Assembly (NCBI RefSeq): GCF_015319355.1 | Contig: NZ_JADILU010000004.1 | Coordinates: forward strand, 310,001-374,000 | DNA from: Psychroserpens luteus | GTDB taxonomy: Bacteria; Bacteroidota; Bacteroidia; Flavobacteriales; Flavobacteriaceae | DNA length: 64,000 bases | Direction: 5' to 3' | In this document: positions 37,117 to 46,466 of the stretch, in pieces | Position numbering within the stretch: position 1 is the stretch's first letter | Layout of the letters: each line of letters begins with the position of its first letter | Position numbers and translations under genes: made by a program | Notes under the pieces: model-generated | Database searches by the model: none | The model's input: only the letters and a program-made list of their open reading frames with translations | What the model was told of the DNA's origin: nothing

Positions 37117-38175
37117 CTATTTTAAATCACCTTCTATATTTTCAAGATATTGATTGACCAATAGCTTTGTAAATACTTCTGCTCCATTAGAATTTAAATG
37201 TCCTAAATCAAAAATGTTTTCTTTTTTATACAATTCAGGAAACTTTTTAGGACTAGACAAATCAATTAGATTTTTCTTTGGGATTAATTTAGATAGGTTT
37301 ATTAGATTTCTATCTAGTACAATCTGAGGTAAAACGAATACTAATTCAATTCCTTTTGCCTCAGAAATATCTATTAAATGTATTATCCTTTGTAAATTTA
37401 CTTCATCGTAATTATTATTTGGTAAATTATGATATTCTATTAAATCTGAAACTCTTTTTTTTAGCACAACATTATCTAAAGAATAGGTTTGTTTTCTATG
37501 AATTAAATCACTTCTTACACTTTCATCTTTTGTTGTTTCTAATTGATTATCAAGAGAATAATATCCAACATTATTTGGCCCATTATATGCCAAATTAATA
37601 TTATTATCCATTGATAACGTTTGTTTAAGATGTTTAATATCAAATAGGTTATATGAATTACAAATAAAATAATCTTTTACACCTTTAATTTTTTCATCTA
37701 ATCTTAGAGTTGAATTATTTTTTATTGATTTATAGACAAATTTTAAATCTGATAAATTTTGCCAATATGTTGTTCTCTCTTTGAGCATTAAATCTTTAGA
37801 AATTAAGTTAATAGGCATTAATTCTATAAAAACTAAATCTACATTATTTGCGATTTCAGATTTAATGAAATTTTCATATAAATAATATGTTTCTGGACAA
37901 AATGTAGCTGGAGCTCCTAAGTTATATGATTTTTTTATATCATGAGAAGCGTTGTTATAAAGTTGATCAAAGATTATTGGATCTATTTGCCTGTAGACTC
38001 TGCTCGAACCGAAGAAATAAGTATTTGGTAATTCTACATCTTTAGATTCTAAATATTCTATTTTTGAAGAATACCAAGGATTTCCCCAATGGTAACTACT
38101 AAACAATAAAAAAAATTGATTCAGTAGTAAAATCAATACTATAAACATTGATGTTTTAAATAAAAATTGTTTCAC
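37117..38175 (-). CDS. SGNH-like membrane-anchored protein (GSSR motif)
   Basis: 352 aa with an N-terminal anchor (MFIVLILLLNQFFLLF), YFFGSSRVYRQIDPIIF as block I, LVFIELMPINLIS as the central block and NIFDLGHLNSNGAEVF at the C-terminus with an intact D-x2-H. Third member of this type in the locus, here far from the MBOAT gene. It lies 55 bases upstream of the aminotransferase gene in transcription order. A role in periplasmic O-acylation is inferred. Confidence 0.7.
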   Translation of the reverse strand: MKQFLFKTSMFIVLILLLNQFFLLFSSYHWGNPWYSSKIEYLESKDVELPNTYFFGSSRVYRQIDPIIFDQLYNNASHDIKKSYNLGAPATFCPETYYLYENFIKSEIANNVDLVFIELMPINLISKDLMLKERTTYWQNLSDLKFVYKSIKNNSTLRLDEKIKGVKDYFICNSYNLFDIKHLKQTLSMDNNINLAYNGPNNVGYYSLDNQLETTKDESVRSDLIHRKQTYSLDNVVLKKRVSDLIEYHNLPNNNYDEVNLQRIIHLIDISEAKGIELVFVLPQIVLDRNLINLSKLIPKKNLIDLSSPKKFPELYKKENIFDLGHLNSNGAEVFTKLLVNQYLENIEGDLK

Positions 38176-38193
38176 AATAGAATCATATTAGTC

Positions 38194-38832
38194 TTAACTA
38201 GTTTTATTTTCCCAAGGAAAAGTCTCATGTAAAGGTGTTTTATTTAAAAACTCACAAAGCCTTTTATAATCATCTTTTATCGATACATTAATCACAAGTA
38301 ATTTTTCAGGTTTAGCTCTAAAGTATTCCATGACATTTTCATTATGATTTTGATAATAACGTATCAAAATATCTTTATTATATGGATCATCCTCAGGTGT
38401 ATCAAATAGCATTCTATTAACTTCATATGCATAACCCTTATAGTGATAGTTCGCCTCCTTTAACTGCTGTATTGTTGGCGGATCTATTCCATTGCCCCAT
38501 AATTTCGAGTGAAAATTAGTTAAAGAACTATACCATTGATCTGAATTATCTCTAACCGATAAAATAAACTTTGCATTCGGAAAACATTGATCGAGAACAC
38601 TATAAGTAAAAGGTAATGAAAAAGGGACATCCTGAAATGCTTCGGCAGTTTTACATAGCTTAATTATAGCTTTAAAATCTCTTTTATACCAATCATTAAT
38701 TAACAACTCACCATCACGCTGAACTCCTAGGCTATAGTTAAAATCCTTAAAAGTCTTTTCTATTGTGGTCGTTCCTGTTTTATTTAAGCCAATACAAAAT
38801 ATTTTATTTCTATTTCTTTTACTAAAATTCAT
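38194..38832 (-). CDS. Sulfotransferase family protein
   Basis: 212 aa. IFCIGLNKTGTTTIEKTFKD (PAPS 5'-phosphosulfate loop) and KFILSVRDNSDQWYSSL (3'-phosphate site) identify a P-loop sulfotransferase; the VQRDGELLINDWYKR and DVPFSLPF blocks fit the Sulfotransfer_4-like group. It starts 1 base after the Wzt stop. Together with 18235-19098 this gives two sulfotransferases of different subfamily in one locus, suggesting sulfation at two positions or sugars. Confidence 0.85.
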   Translation of the reverse strand: MNFSKRNRNKIFCIGLNKTGTTTIEKTFKDFNYSLGVQRDGELLINDWYKRDFKAIIKLCKTAEAFQDVPFSLPFTYSVLDQCFPNAKFILSVRDNSDQWYSSLTNFHSKLWGNGIDPPTIQQLKEANYHYKGYAYEVNRMLFDTPEDDPYNKDILIRYYQNHNENVMEYFRAKPEKLLVINVSIKDDYKRLCEFLNKTPLHETFPWENKTS

Positions 38833-38833
38833 A

Positions 38834-40057
38834 CTATTGGTTTATAAATTTAGAGTCTAGTAAAAATGGTGGCCATATTTCTGTTTCATGAATTACTTGA
38901 AAATTTAAAATGTCATTGATGCGCAATAGTGGCTCTTTAGTTTTAGCACTATTAACAGAAATATTTATTGCATAGATCCCTTTTGATAATAATAAATTAT
39001 CATGTTCTATCGTAAATTGAATACTATTCTCTTTAATTATTAAATTAGATTCTAAAACATTTGGTTCTAGCAGAGCAACTGGACGCTGTTCTTTATCAAA
39101 TATAGTAACCATAAAAATTGGCGCTTCCTCCATATTAATGGTACTAAACCTAAAAAACAATCTCAAATCATCTTTCCAATGTAATTGTAATATATCATTA
39201 TGAGTGCTTGCTCCTAGCATCTCTACTTTATCTAATTTAATACTACCATCATTAAAGACAGTGTTTATTTGATTACTAGCAAATCGTGTATAATACAAAT
39301 CAATAGCTTTACCTACATCATCACCCTGAAACTGAGCACAACCACGTTCCATTAAAATAATTTGTGTACAAATACGAGATACCATTGGCATACTATGAGA
39401 CACAAATATTACTGCAGTATGTGGCAAAATGGTATCTATGGTTTTAAAACATTTTAAAATAAACCCTAAATCACCAACAGCTAATACTTCATCGATAATC
39501 AATATATCTGGTTCCATTTGAGCAGCCACAGCAAATCCCAAACGCACTTTCATACCACTACTATAATTTTGCACTGGCATATCAATAAACTCCTCCAACT
39601 CTGAAAAAGCAATAATTACTTCTAATTTACTATCAATTTCTTTTCTCGTAAATCCTAAAATCGCACCATTATTATAAATATTTTCACGCCCTGTTAATAT
39701 AGGATTAAAACCAGCACCTAATTCTATTAATGCACCTACTCTACCTTTTATAGTAACTTTACCTTCATCTGGATTGATAAGACCATTTAAAATTTTCAAT
39801 AGCGTCGATTTCCCTGCTCCATTATGACCAATTAAACCCAGACACTCTCCTCGTTTTAATTCAAAATTAATATCCTTAATTGCCCAAAACTCCTTTGGTC
39901 GTAATAACGATTCGTTTGTATTTCCACGAATACCATTAATCAAATCTTTTACACCATACCAAAGACTTGTTTTCAAATCTTTACAAAATTTCTTACTTAG
40001 GCCTTCTACCTTTACAAGAATTTCTGAATTATTATTGGTTTGATGATCGTTAGACAT
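38834..40057 (-). CDS. wzt: Polysaccharide ABC exporter ATPase with C-terminal glycan-binding domain (Wzt)
   Basis: 407 aa. NBD: Walker A GHNGAGKSTLLKIL, signature YSSGMKVRLGFAVA, Walker B ILIIDEVLAVGD, His loop IFVSHSMPM. From about residue 262 to the end is a beta-rich extension (DKVEMLGASTHND to FQVIHETEIWPPF), the Wzt C-terminal domain that in O-antigen exporters recognises a modified chain end. Pairs with the permease at 40103-40942. The extension implies that export depends on a chain-terminal modification made in this locus. Confidence 0.93.
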   Translation of the reverse strand: MSNDHQTNNNSEILVKVEGLSKKFCKDLKTSLWYGVKDLINGIRGNTNESLLRPKEFWAIKDINFELKRGECLGLIGHNGAGKSTLLKILNGLINPDEGKVTIKGRVGALIELGAGFNPILTGRENIYNNGAILGFTRKEIDSKLEVIIAFSELEEFIDMPVQNYSSGMKVRLGFAVAAQMEPDILIIDEVLAVGDLGFILKCFKTIDTILPHTAVIFVSHSMPMVSRICTQIILMERGCAQFQGDDVGKAIDLYYTRFASNQINTVFNDGSIKLDKVEMLGASTHNDILQLHWKDDLRLFFRFSTINMEEAPIFMVTIFDKEQRPVALLEPNVLESNLIIKENSIQFTIEHDNLLLSKGIYAINISVNSAKTKEPLLRINDILNFQVIHETEIWPPFLLDSKFINQ

Positions 40058-40102
40058 TTATTATGATTCTTTTCTTTAATATTATTTAATTTATTTTAAA
40101 AA

Positions 40103-40942
40103 TTAGGCACTTAAGCGCTCTACAATTATAGGGATTGAGATACGATAAATGACTAACGCCAAAAACAAAAGAGGGATACACACTGCAACTACAATTATAA
40201 AATACCATAGATATTGAGGGCTAAAACCAACAATTAAATCTCTTGCTGTAAGTACAATTGGCGTAATTGGATTCCAAACCATGATAGTTTTCATGATTCC
40301 TGAAGGTGGTATCGCGTAAACAACTGGAGTAGCATACATCAAAAATTGCATCCCAAATGTGATCAATTTGCTTATATCTTTATATAATAACCCCAAAGGT
40401 GTTAAAAATAAACCTATGGTAGTTCCAAAAATGATGGCACCCAATAACGCCATTGGCAAAAGAAGAAGACTCCAATGAAAACCAACACCAAAAGCAAAAA
40501 TCAAAATAACTAAAAGAATCACTTTAATAAAACTATCGAAAAGCAATTTATAAATTCCTGAAATAATAAGTGCTTCTTTAGGGAAGTTGATCTTCGTTAA
40601 AATCCCTTTGGAAGCCATTGTGTTTTGAATGGGTGAATTAATTGAGGCTACAATTATAGACCATATTAGAGTACCTGAAAATGCATAAACTGGATAAGGA
40701 ATACCTGTGTCTGATAATTTAATTGTACCACTACTATTTAAAATAATCCAAACCAATGCAGTAGTTAATGGCATTATAAATGCCCACAAAATACCTAAAT
40801 AAGACTGTCTATATTGCGCTTTTATATCTCGCTCTGCCAGTTGTCTTGATAAAAACCGAGATTTGTAAATATCTCGTAAACTAGCTTTTAAAAGCGTACC
40901 TATTTTAATGGTTCTTTCTTTTTTATAAATATGTGTTTCCAA
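40103..40942 (-). CDS. wzm: Polysaccharide ABC exporter permease (Wzm, ABC-2 type)
   Basis: 279 aa, six TM helices. LAERDIKAQYRQSYLGILWAF is the N-terminal amphipathic block of ABC-2 polysaccharide permeases, followed by membrane segments and GLLYKDISKLITFGMQFL, MYATPVVYAIP and WNPITPIVLTARDLI. Moves lipid-linked glycan across the inner membrane with Wzt. The start is TTG at 40942; no in-frame ATG lies nearby. The 183 bases upstream hold no gene. Confidence 0.93.
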   Translation of the reverse strand: METHIYKKERTIKIGTLLKASLRDIYKSRFLSRQLAERDIKAQYRQSYLGILWAFIMPLTTALVWIILNSSGTIKLSDTGIPYPVYAFSGTLIWSIIVASINSPIQNTMASKGILTKINFPKEALIISGIYKLLFDSFIKVILLVILIFAFGVGFHWSLLLLPMALLGAIIFGTTIGLFLTPLGLLYKDISKLITFGMQFLMYATPVVYAIPPSGIMKTIMVWNPITPIVLTARDLIVGFSPQYLWYFIIVVAVCIPLLFLALVIYRISIPIIVERLSA

Positions 40943-41125
40943 AATAGTAGGTAATTATAATTGCTAGAATCTCATCATTAGATTATTTAAGCCAATATAA
41001 GTAATTGAATCGTGTTCTAAGAATTTAGCAACTGAAAATAAAGCATTGCATTCACTAGATCATATTATCAAAAAAATGAATCTAGCAATCTACATCACTA
41101 TTAATAGCGACCCTCATCTTGAGTT
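40943..41125. other. Intergenic gap with inverted repeat upstream of wzm
   Basis: 183 bases without a usable reading frame, the largest gene-free gap of the locus apart from the SGNH relic. TTGCTAGA(A)TCxCAT near 40971-40985 is repeated in inverted orientation near 41077-41090, which could form a long-range hairpin. No full TAnnTTTG promoter is seen. Confidence 0.4.
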
Positions 41126-42103
41126 TTATTTAAAATTATCCCAAGTAATCCCTAAACCTTCTCTTACCGTATATTTTGGGTCGTAACCTAATAGATTTTT
41201 TGCTTTGGAAATATCTGCTAAAGAATCTCTAACATCACCTTGTCTGTTAGGTCCATGAATGGCTTCAACTTCAGAATTCGCTGCAGTTTTTAAAGATTCC
41301 CATAAATAATTGATTGTTATGCGCTCTCCACATGCTACGTTAAAAACTTGATTCTTTGCTTTTTCAGAAGCAAAAAAACCTTTTACATTAGCCTGAACAA
41401 CATTATCTATATATGTAAAATCTCTTGTTTGCTCACCATCACCATTAATCTTAGGTGATTTCTCATCTTTTAAAGATTGCATAAACAATGGAATCACTGC
41501 TGCATAAGCACCATCTGGGCTTTGCTTAGGACCAAACACATTAAAATACCTTAAACCAATAACGTCTGTATCATATGTTTTTCCGAAGACATCTGCATAC
41601 AATTCATTCACATATTTAGTAACTGCATATGGTGATAATGGTTTCCCAATAATATCTTCTACTTTTGGCAAGGATGGACTATCTCCATAGGTAGAGCTCG
41701 ATGCAGCATACATCATTCGTTTTACAGATGATGAATCTTTGAGCGCAATCATCATATTTAAAAACCCTGAGATATTAACTTCATTTGTTGTTGCAGGATC
41801 GTTAATTGATCTAGGAACAGACCCTAAAGCAGCTTGATGAGATACATAATCAATATCTTTCATTGCATCTTTACAGGTTTGTAAATCTCTAATATCGCCT
41901 TCTATAAGTTCAAAAGCTGGATTAGCGTGAAACTCAGTTAAATTGTATCTGTGTCCATTAGAAAAATCATCTAAGACACGAACTTTCTTAGCATTATATT
42001 TTAAAAGGTATTCTACAAGATTTGAACCTATAAATCCTCCTCCTCCAGTTATTAAAAATGATAACTGACTTAAATCTTGATTGTGATAGTTGTTTTCGTA
42101 CAT
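41126..42103 (-). CDS. NAD-dependent sugar epimerase, probable UDP-GlcNAc 4-epimerase (WbpP-like)
   Basis: Extended short-chain dehydrogenase: LSFLITGGGGFIGSNLVEYLL (NAD site), YAASSSTYGDSP and YAVTKYVNELYADVFG (catalytic Tyr-x3-Lys), FNVFGPKQSPDGAYAAVIP and VFNVACGERITINYLW. 325 aa. Followed in map order by a UDP-GalNAc-type dehydrogenase with a one-base overlap: the VipB-VipA/WbpP-WbpO pair that makes UDP-GalNAcA from UDP-GlcNAc. Exact substrate is inferred from this pairing. Confidence 0.88.
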   Translation of the reverse strand: MYENNYHNQDLSQLSFLITGGGGFIGSNLVEYLLKYNAKKVRVLDDFSNGHRYNLTEFHANPAFELIEGDIRDLQTCKDAMKDIDYVSHQAALGSVPRSINDPATTNEVNISGFLNMMIALKDSSSVKRMMYAASSSTYGDSPSLPKVEDIIGKPLSPYAVTKYVNELYADVFGKTYDTDVIGLRYFNVFGPKQSPDGAYAAVIPLFMQSLKDEKSPKINGDGEQTRDFTYIDNVVQANVKGFFASEKAKNQVFNVACGERITINYLWESLKTAANSEVEAIHGPNRQGDVRDSLADISKAKNLLGYDPKYTVREGLGITWDNFK

Positions 42104-43395
42104 TATAATCTGGCGTCTACAGTTTCTATTGGAAGTAATGATTTCACATCAAAAATAACTCCAATTTCCGATTTTAATTTTTGTAAATCTATTTTTAAAA
42201 ATTCATTATGTGATACTGCTAATACAATGGCATCATAATCTGTTTTCAATTGAGATTCGCTATCTAATAAATCCAAACCATACTCATGAGTTACTTCTTC
42301 TTTCGAAGCCCATGGATCATAAACATCTACATTGACGTTATAAGTTTCAAATTCTTCAATGATATCAATCACTCTTGAATTTCTAATATCTGGACAATTT
42401 TCTTTAAATGTAATTCCTAAAACAAGCACATTAGAATCTTTAATTCTTGCACCTTTCTTAATCATCATCTTTACAGTCTCTTGAGCGACATAGCCTCCCA
42501 TACTGTCATTCATCTTACGACCAGCTAAAATAATTTCAGGATTATAACCAGATTCTATCGCTTTTTGAGCAAGATAATATGGATCAACACCAATACAATG
42601 TCCTCCTACTAAACCAGGAGAAAAATTGATGAAGTTCCATTTTGTACCTGCAGCTTCTAGAACAGCTTTGGTGTCAATATCTAAAATTCTAAAGATTTTT
42701 GATAATTCATTAACAAAAGCAATATTTATATCTCTCTGAGAATTCTCAATAACCTTAGCTGCTTCTGCTACCTTAATTGAAGGTGCACAATGCGTTCCTG
42801 CTGTTATAATAGATTTATATAAATCATCAACAACTTTAGCTATTTCTGGAGTAGATCCAGACGTTACTTTTAATATTTTGGTTACTGTATGTAGCTTATC
42901 TCCTGGATTAATACGTTCTGGAGAGTATCCAGCAAAAAAGTCTTCATTAAATTTCAATCCGGAATTCTTTTCTAAGATTGGCACACAAATATCTTCTGTC
43001 GCTCCAGGATAAACCGTGGATTCATAAATTACAATATCATCTTTCTTTAAGACTTTAGCAACATTTTCACTAGCTTTGACTAAAGGTGTAAACACTGGTC
43101 TTTTAAACTCATCTGTTGGTGTTGGAACCGTTACTATGTAGACATTCGAGTCTGCCAAATAACTAGGATCATTAGTTATAAATAATCCAGTTTTAGAATT
43201 TGAATCAGAGGTAAGCACAGACTTAAGATGGTCATCTTCGACTTCTAAAGTTTTATCCACTCCATTATTGAGTTCTTTAATACGTTTCTCGTTGATATCA
43301 AACCCAATGACCATATATTTTTTTGCAAACTCAACTGCTAGAGGTAAACCTACATATCCAAGACCTAAAATTGTAATTTTTTTACTGCTATTCAT
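42103..43395 (-). CDS. Nucleotide-sugar 6-dehydrogenase, probable UDP-GalNAc dehydrogenase (WbpO/VipA-like)
   Basis: Oxidises the C6 hydroxyl of a UDP-sugar to a uronic acid. KITILGLGYVGLPLAVEFA is the NAD site, VYESTVYPGATEDI the central block, and PGLVGGHCIGVDPYYLA holds the catalytic Cys. 430 aa. I use the ATG at 43395; a TTG at 43401 overlaps the stop of the upstream gene. Product UDP-GalNAcA would make the polymer acidic and be a target for the amidotransferase-like protein at 24724-26121. Confidence 0.92.
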   Translation of the reverse strand: MNSSKKITILGLGYVGLPLAVEFAKKYMVIGFDINEKRIKELNNGVDKTLEVEDDHLKSVLTSDSNSKTGLFITNDPSYLADSNVYIVTVPTPTDEFKRPVFTPLVKASENVAKVLKKDDIVIYESTVYPGATEDICVPILEKNSGLKFNEDFFAGYSPERINPGDKLHTVTKILKVTSGSTPEIAKVVDDLYKSIITAGTHCAPSIKVAEAAKVIENSQRDINIAFVNELSKIFRILDIDTKAVLEAAGTKWNFINFSPGLVGGHCIGVDPYYLAQKAIESGYNPEIILAGRKMNDSMGGYVAQETVKMMIKKGARIKDSNVLVLGITFKENCPDIRNSRVIDIIEEFETYNVNVDVYDPWASKEEVTHEYGLDLLDSESQLKTDYDAIVLAVSHNEFLKIDLQKLKSEIGVIFDVKSLLPIETVDARL

Positions 43396-43397
43396 TC

Positions 43398-43985
43398 TCA
43401 AGTAATTAATGATTTAATAAGAAAGCTCAAATCTAAATAAAAACTCCAATTCTGCACGTATTTTTTATTTATTTCGACTTTATCTTTCCAAATAATCGTT
43501 CTATTGTAATTTTCCGGGTTAGGTTGCTTAGATAAGATATCTTCCTCGTTTCTGTATTTTAATGTAGCTGGTCCAGTTATCCCTGGTTTTACTTTTAAGA
43601 CGATGCAATCTTCACCTCTTAATTCATCTGCAAAACCCACAATATCCGGTCTAGGACCAACAAAACTCATCTCCCCAATAATAACATTGAAAATTTGAGG
43701 AAGCTCATCCAATTTATAATGCCTTAAAAATCGACCTAAACGAGTTGCGCTCATATTCAAATGCCCCAAAAGGTGTTCTTCTGATTTCAGCGTTCTAATT
43801 TTAAAAATCTTGAAAGGTTTGGCATGTTGCCCTATTCGTACTTGAGTAAACACACCAAATTGTATAGTATCTAGTGTTGAGGCGATAACTAAAACAATAA
43901 TTGGAACAATTAAGATAGGAAGAAGCAATAAAGATGCTGTCAAATCGAAAATACGCTTCTGGATTAATTGGTGTTTACTAATCAA
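43398..43985 (-). CDS. Short-form phosphoglycosyl transferase (PglC-like sugar transferase)
   Basis: 195 aa: a single catalytic domain with a re-entrant membrane helix (IFDLTASLLLLPILIVPIIV), FKIFKIRTL, RFLRHYKLDELPQIFNVI and FVGPRPDIVGFADEL, then VKPGITGPATLKYR. Monotopic PGT that primes undecaprenyl phosphate. TTG start at 43985, one base after the Wzc stop. It is the second PGT in the locus; the longer one is at 10860-12254, suggesting two primers or two glycans. Confidence 0.9.
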   Translation of the reverse strand: MISKHQLIQKRIFDLTASLLLLPILIVPIIVLVIASTLDTIQFGVFTQVRIGQHAKPFKIFKIRTLKSEEHLLGHLNMSATRLGRFLRHYKLDELPQIFNVIIGEMSFVGPRPDIVGFADELRGEDCIVLKVKPGITGPATLKYRNEEDILSKQPNPENYNRTIIWKDKVEINKKYVQNWSFYLDLSFLIKSLIT

Positions 43986-43986
43986 C

Positions 43987-46461
43987 TTAAAAACGTTTTA
44001 AGAACCGTTTAAAACGAGACCAATACTTATTGTCATCCTTTTCATGATAAGCATTCCCATATACACCATAACCATAACCGTAACCATAACCATAACCATA
44101 ACCATAGTTATGATTTGTTTTGTGTTTATAAAAGTTTAATACAAAGCTTATATTCTTTACTTCTCCAACTTTATACTTAGCATTAATGAGCGATAACATT
44201 CCTTTTTTTGTATAATCTAAACGCACCATAAAAATAGAAGCATCAGCATATTGAGTCAATTCTAATGCATCAGTTACTAATCCAAGTGGAGGCGTATCTA
44301 AAACAATAATATCATATTCTAATCTTAATTTTTCAATTAACACCTTCATTTGATCACTCATCAATAACTCTGAAGGATTTGGAGGCACAGGTCCAGATGG
44401 CACCACATCTAAGTTTTCAATATGAGTCTGATATTTAACTTCTTCAAATGTATTTTCACCAATCAAATAATTAACAATTCCCTTATCATTATTAATATTA
44501 AAATCTCCAAAAATCTTAGGTTTACGCAAGTCTAAACCTAATAAAATGGTCTTTTTACCAGACAAGGCATACACGGTTGCAATATTTATAGAACAAAATG
44601 TTTTACCTTCACCACTAACCGAAGAGGTAATCATTAACGTTTTTCCTTTACCTGTTTCATCTTGTTTCTTATAAATAAACTGCAAACTAGAACGAATAGA
44701 TCTAAAGGACTCTGCCACTGCCGATTTAGGTTTTTCAAAAACAATTAAATTATTCTTGTAATTATATTTTCCAATTAAACCCAAAATTGGAATATTCGAG
44801 AGTCGCTCAACCTCATCTGAACCATGAATGGTATTGTCGAGAAGAAAAATCACAAAAATTAAAAACATTGGAGCAAAAAAACCAATCATGAGTGCCATCA
44901 TGTAATTCAAAGATTTGTTTGGTCCAATTGGTCTATTCCCTATATCTTTAGCCTCATCAATAACATTTAAGTCAGAAACGTTAGCTGCTTTCACTATCGC
45001 TGCTTCACTTCGTTTAGACATATAGGTATCATACGCCTCTTGACTAATATCCATTTTACGTTGAATTTTCAGATATTGTTGCTGATCCTCTGGCAAGCCA
45101 CTCAACTGGCGTTCTAATTTAGCTATATTACCATTCAAAATATTAAGCTGTACAGACAAGGTTGATTTAGTAGCATCAATAGTTTCTAAAAGCACGTTTT
45201 TAGACGAATTAATTTGTCGATCTAAATCTTTAAATAAAACAGACCCCTCTTTTGTCGTGTAGGCTAAATTTTGACGCTCTATAGATAATGCTGTAATCTT
45301 TGAAACATTTGTTAAGATATTGCTCTCTGTTATCCCAACAGAGGTAGGAGCTGCTATATTGGTGAATTCTGTTTTGGTATTTAAATATTTCTCTAAAGAA
45401 TTAAGATAATTAAGTTTAGATTTTTGATTTTCTTTATCGAGTTCAATTGCAGCCAGTCTAGTTGAAATTTGAGACATTTCGTCATTTACATTTAAAACCT
45501 TATTTGATTTTCTAAATGAATTCATCTCATCACCAACATTTTTAAGATTTGTATTGACGACCCCTAAAGTACTATCAATAAATTTTATGGTATTGGTCGC
45601 ATACAAATTTTTACGTTCCAATTCAGTCTTACTTAAAATACCACTGGTCGCATTCAAATAGTCAACAATCTTAGCTTTATTATTACCAATAAGTGATAGT
45701 TTTAAAACTGAAGACGATTGAGAAAATGTTCCTATTTTAATTTTTGTTTGATAAACATATACAACATTATCAAAATCCGAAAACTTTACAAAATATTCCG
45801 CATTTGGTATAAAATTTAAGTTCTTGTCTAATAATACTACTGCGTTAAAAAAGGGCAACTCTAATGGTTCTCCAAATGAGAACGTTTGACGAAAACTCCC
45901 TACAGGAAGCGCTGTTGTATATTTTCTTTTATCCAAATATCGCTGGACAGTTCCTTTGTTTGATTCAAGATCAACAAAGAGTTCAAATTGGGTGTCATTA
46001 AGTATTTTAATTCCTATTGGTTGTTGTAAAAGTTGTCCTTTTGATTTATCTATATTTACTGTAAAAGGGACTCTTCCATAAACATCTCTCATGTTATATT
46101 TACCCTGAGACAGGTAGGTCATATAATATTGTAAAGAATCTACAACTTTTTCATTATGACTCCTTGTTTTAACAGTAGTCATAATTTGACCTACTTTTCC
46201 TGAAGTACCTCCCCAATTAAATGAGATACTTGTATTGGCAGTAAAAAAAGGGTTTTGCTCACTTTCTATGGATACTAGAGAATCTAAATTATAAATATTT
46301 TCTTTTCTTACATTGATTAGATAAGCAAAAATTAATGCGATCCCAATACTAATAAATACAAGTTTCCATAAATTAAGAGCCTTAAACAAGTAACCTCTCA
46401 GGTCAAATGAAGAGCCTCTTGATTCACTAGAGTCTATATCTTGTTCTTCAGAATATGACAT
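43987..46461 (-). CDS. wzc: Polysaccharide co-polymerase and tyrosine autokinase (Wzc)
   Basis: 824 aa. N-terminal TM (about 30-48), large periplasmic Wzz/GNVR region with coiled coil, second TM (about 520-542), then a cytoplasmic BY-kinase: Walker A TSSVSGEGKTFCSINIA, Walker A' KKTILLGLDLRKP, Walker B YDIIVLDTPPLGLVTDA. The C-terminal tail has a Gly-Tyr repeat encoded by a hexanucleotide tandem repeat, the expected autophosphorylation cluster. It regulates chain length and export with Wza, whose gene is 5 bases upstream. Confidence 0.95.
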   Translation of the reverse strand: MSYSEEQDIDSSESRGSSFDLRGYLFKALNLWKLVFISIGIALIFAYLINVRKENIYNLDSLVSIESEQNPFFTANTSISFNWGGTSGKVGQIMTTVKTRSHNEKVVDSLQYYMTYLSQGKYNMRDVYGRVPFTVNIDKSKGQLLQQPIGIKILNDTQFELFVDLESNKGTVQRYLDKRKYTTALPVGSFRQTFSFGEPLELPFFNAVVLLDKNLNFIPNAEYFVKFSDFDNVVYVYQTKIKIGTFSQSSSVLKLSLIGNNKAKIVDYLNATSGILSKTELERKNLYATNTIKFIDSTLGVVNTNLKNVGDEMNSFRKSNKVLNVNDEMSQISTRLAAIELDKENQKSKLNYLNSLEKYLNTKTEFTNIAAPTSVGITESNILTNVSKITALSIERQNLAYTTKEGSVLFKDLDRQINSSKNVLLETIDATKSTLSVQLNILNGNIAKLERQLSGLPEDQQQYLKIQRKMDISQEAYDTYMSKRSEAAIVKAANVSDLNVIDEAKDIGNRPIGPNKSLNYMMALMIGFFAPMFLIFVIFLLDNTIHGSDEVERLSNIPILGLIGKYNYKNNLIVFEKPKSAVAESFRSIRSSLQFIYKKQDETGKGKTLMITSSVSGEGKTFCSINIATVYALSGKKTILLGLDLRKPKIFGDFNINNDKGIVNYLIGENTFEEVKYQTHIENLDVVPSGPVPPNPSELLMSDQMKVLIEKLRLEYDIIVLDTPPLGLVTDALELTQYADASIFMVRLDYTKKGMLSLINAKYKVGEVKNISFVLNFYKHKTNHNYGYGYGYGYGYGYGVYGNAYHEKDDNKYWSRFKRFLKRF
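44065..44106. repeat. In-frame hexanucleotide repeat coding the Gly-Tyr tail of Wzc
   Basis: Seven units of CCATAA (one with a single substitution, CCGTAA) on the plus strand encode alternating Gly-Tyr in Wzc. Because the unit is six bases, slippage changes the number of tyrosines without shifting frame. Confidence 0.85.
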
Positions 46462-46466
46462 AAATT

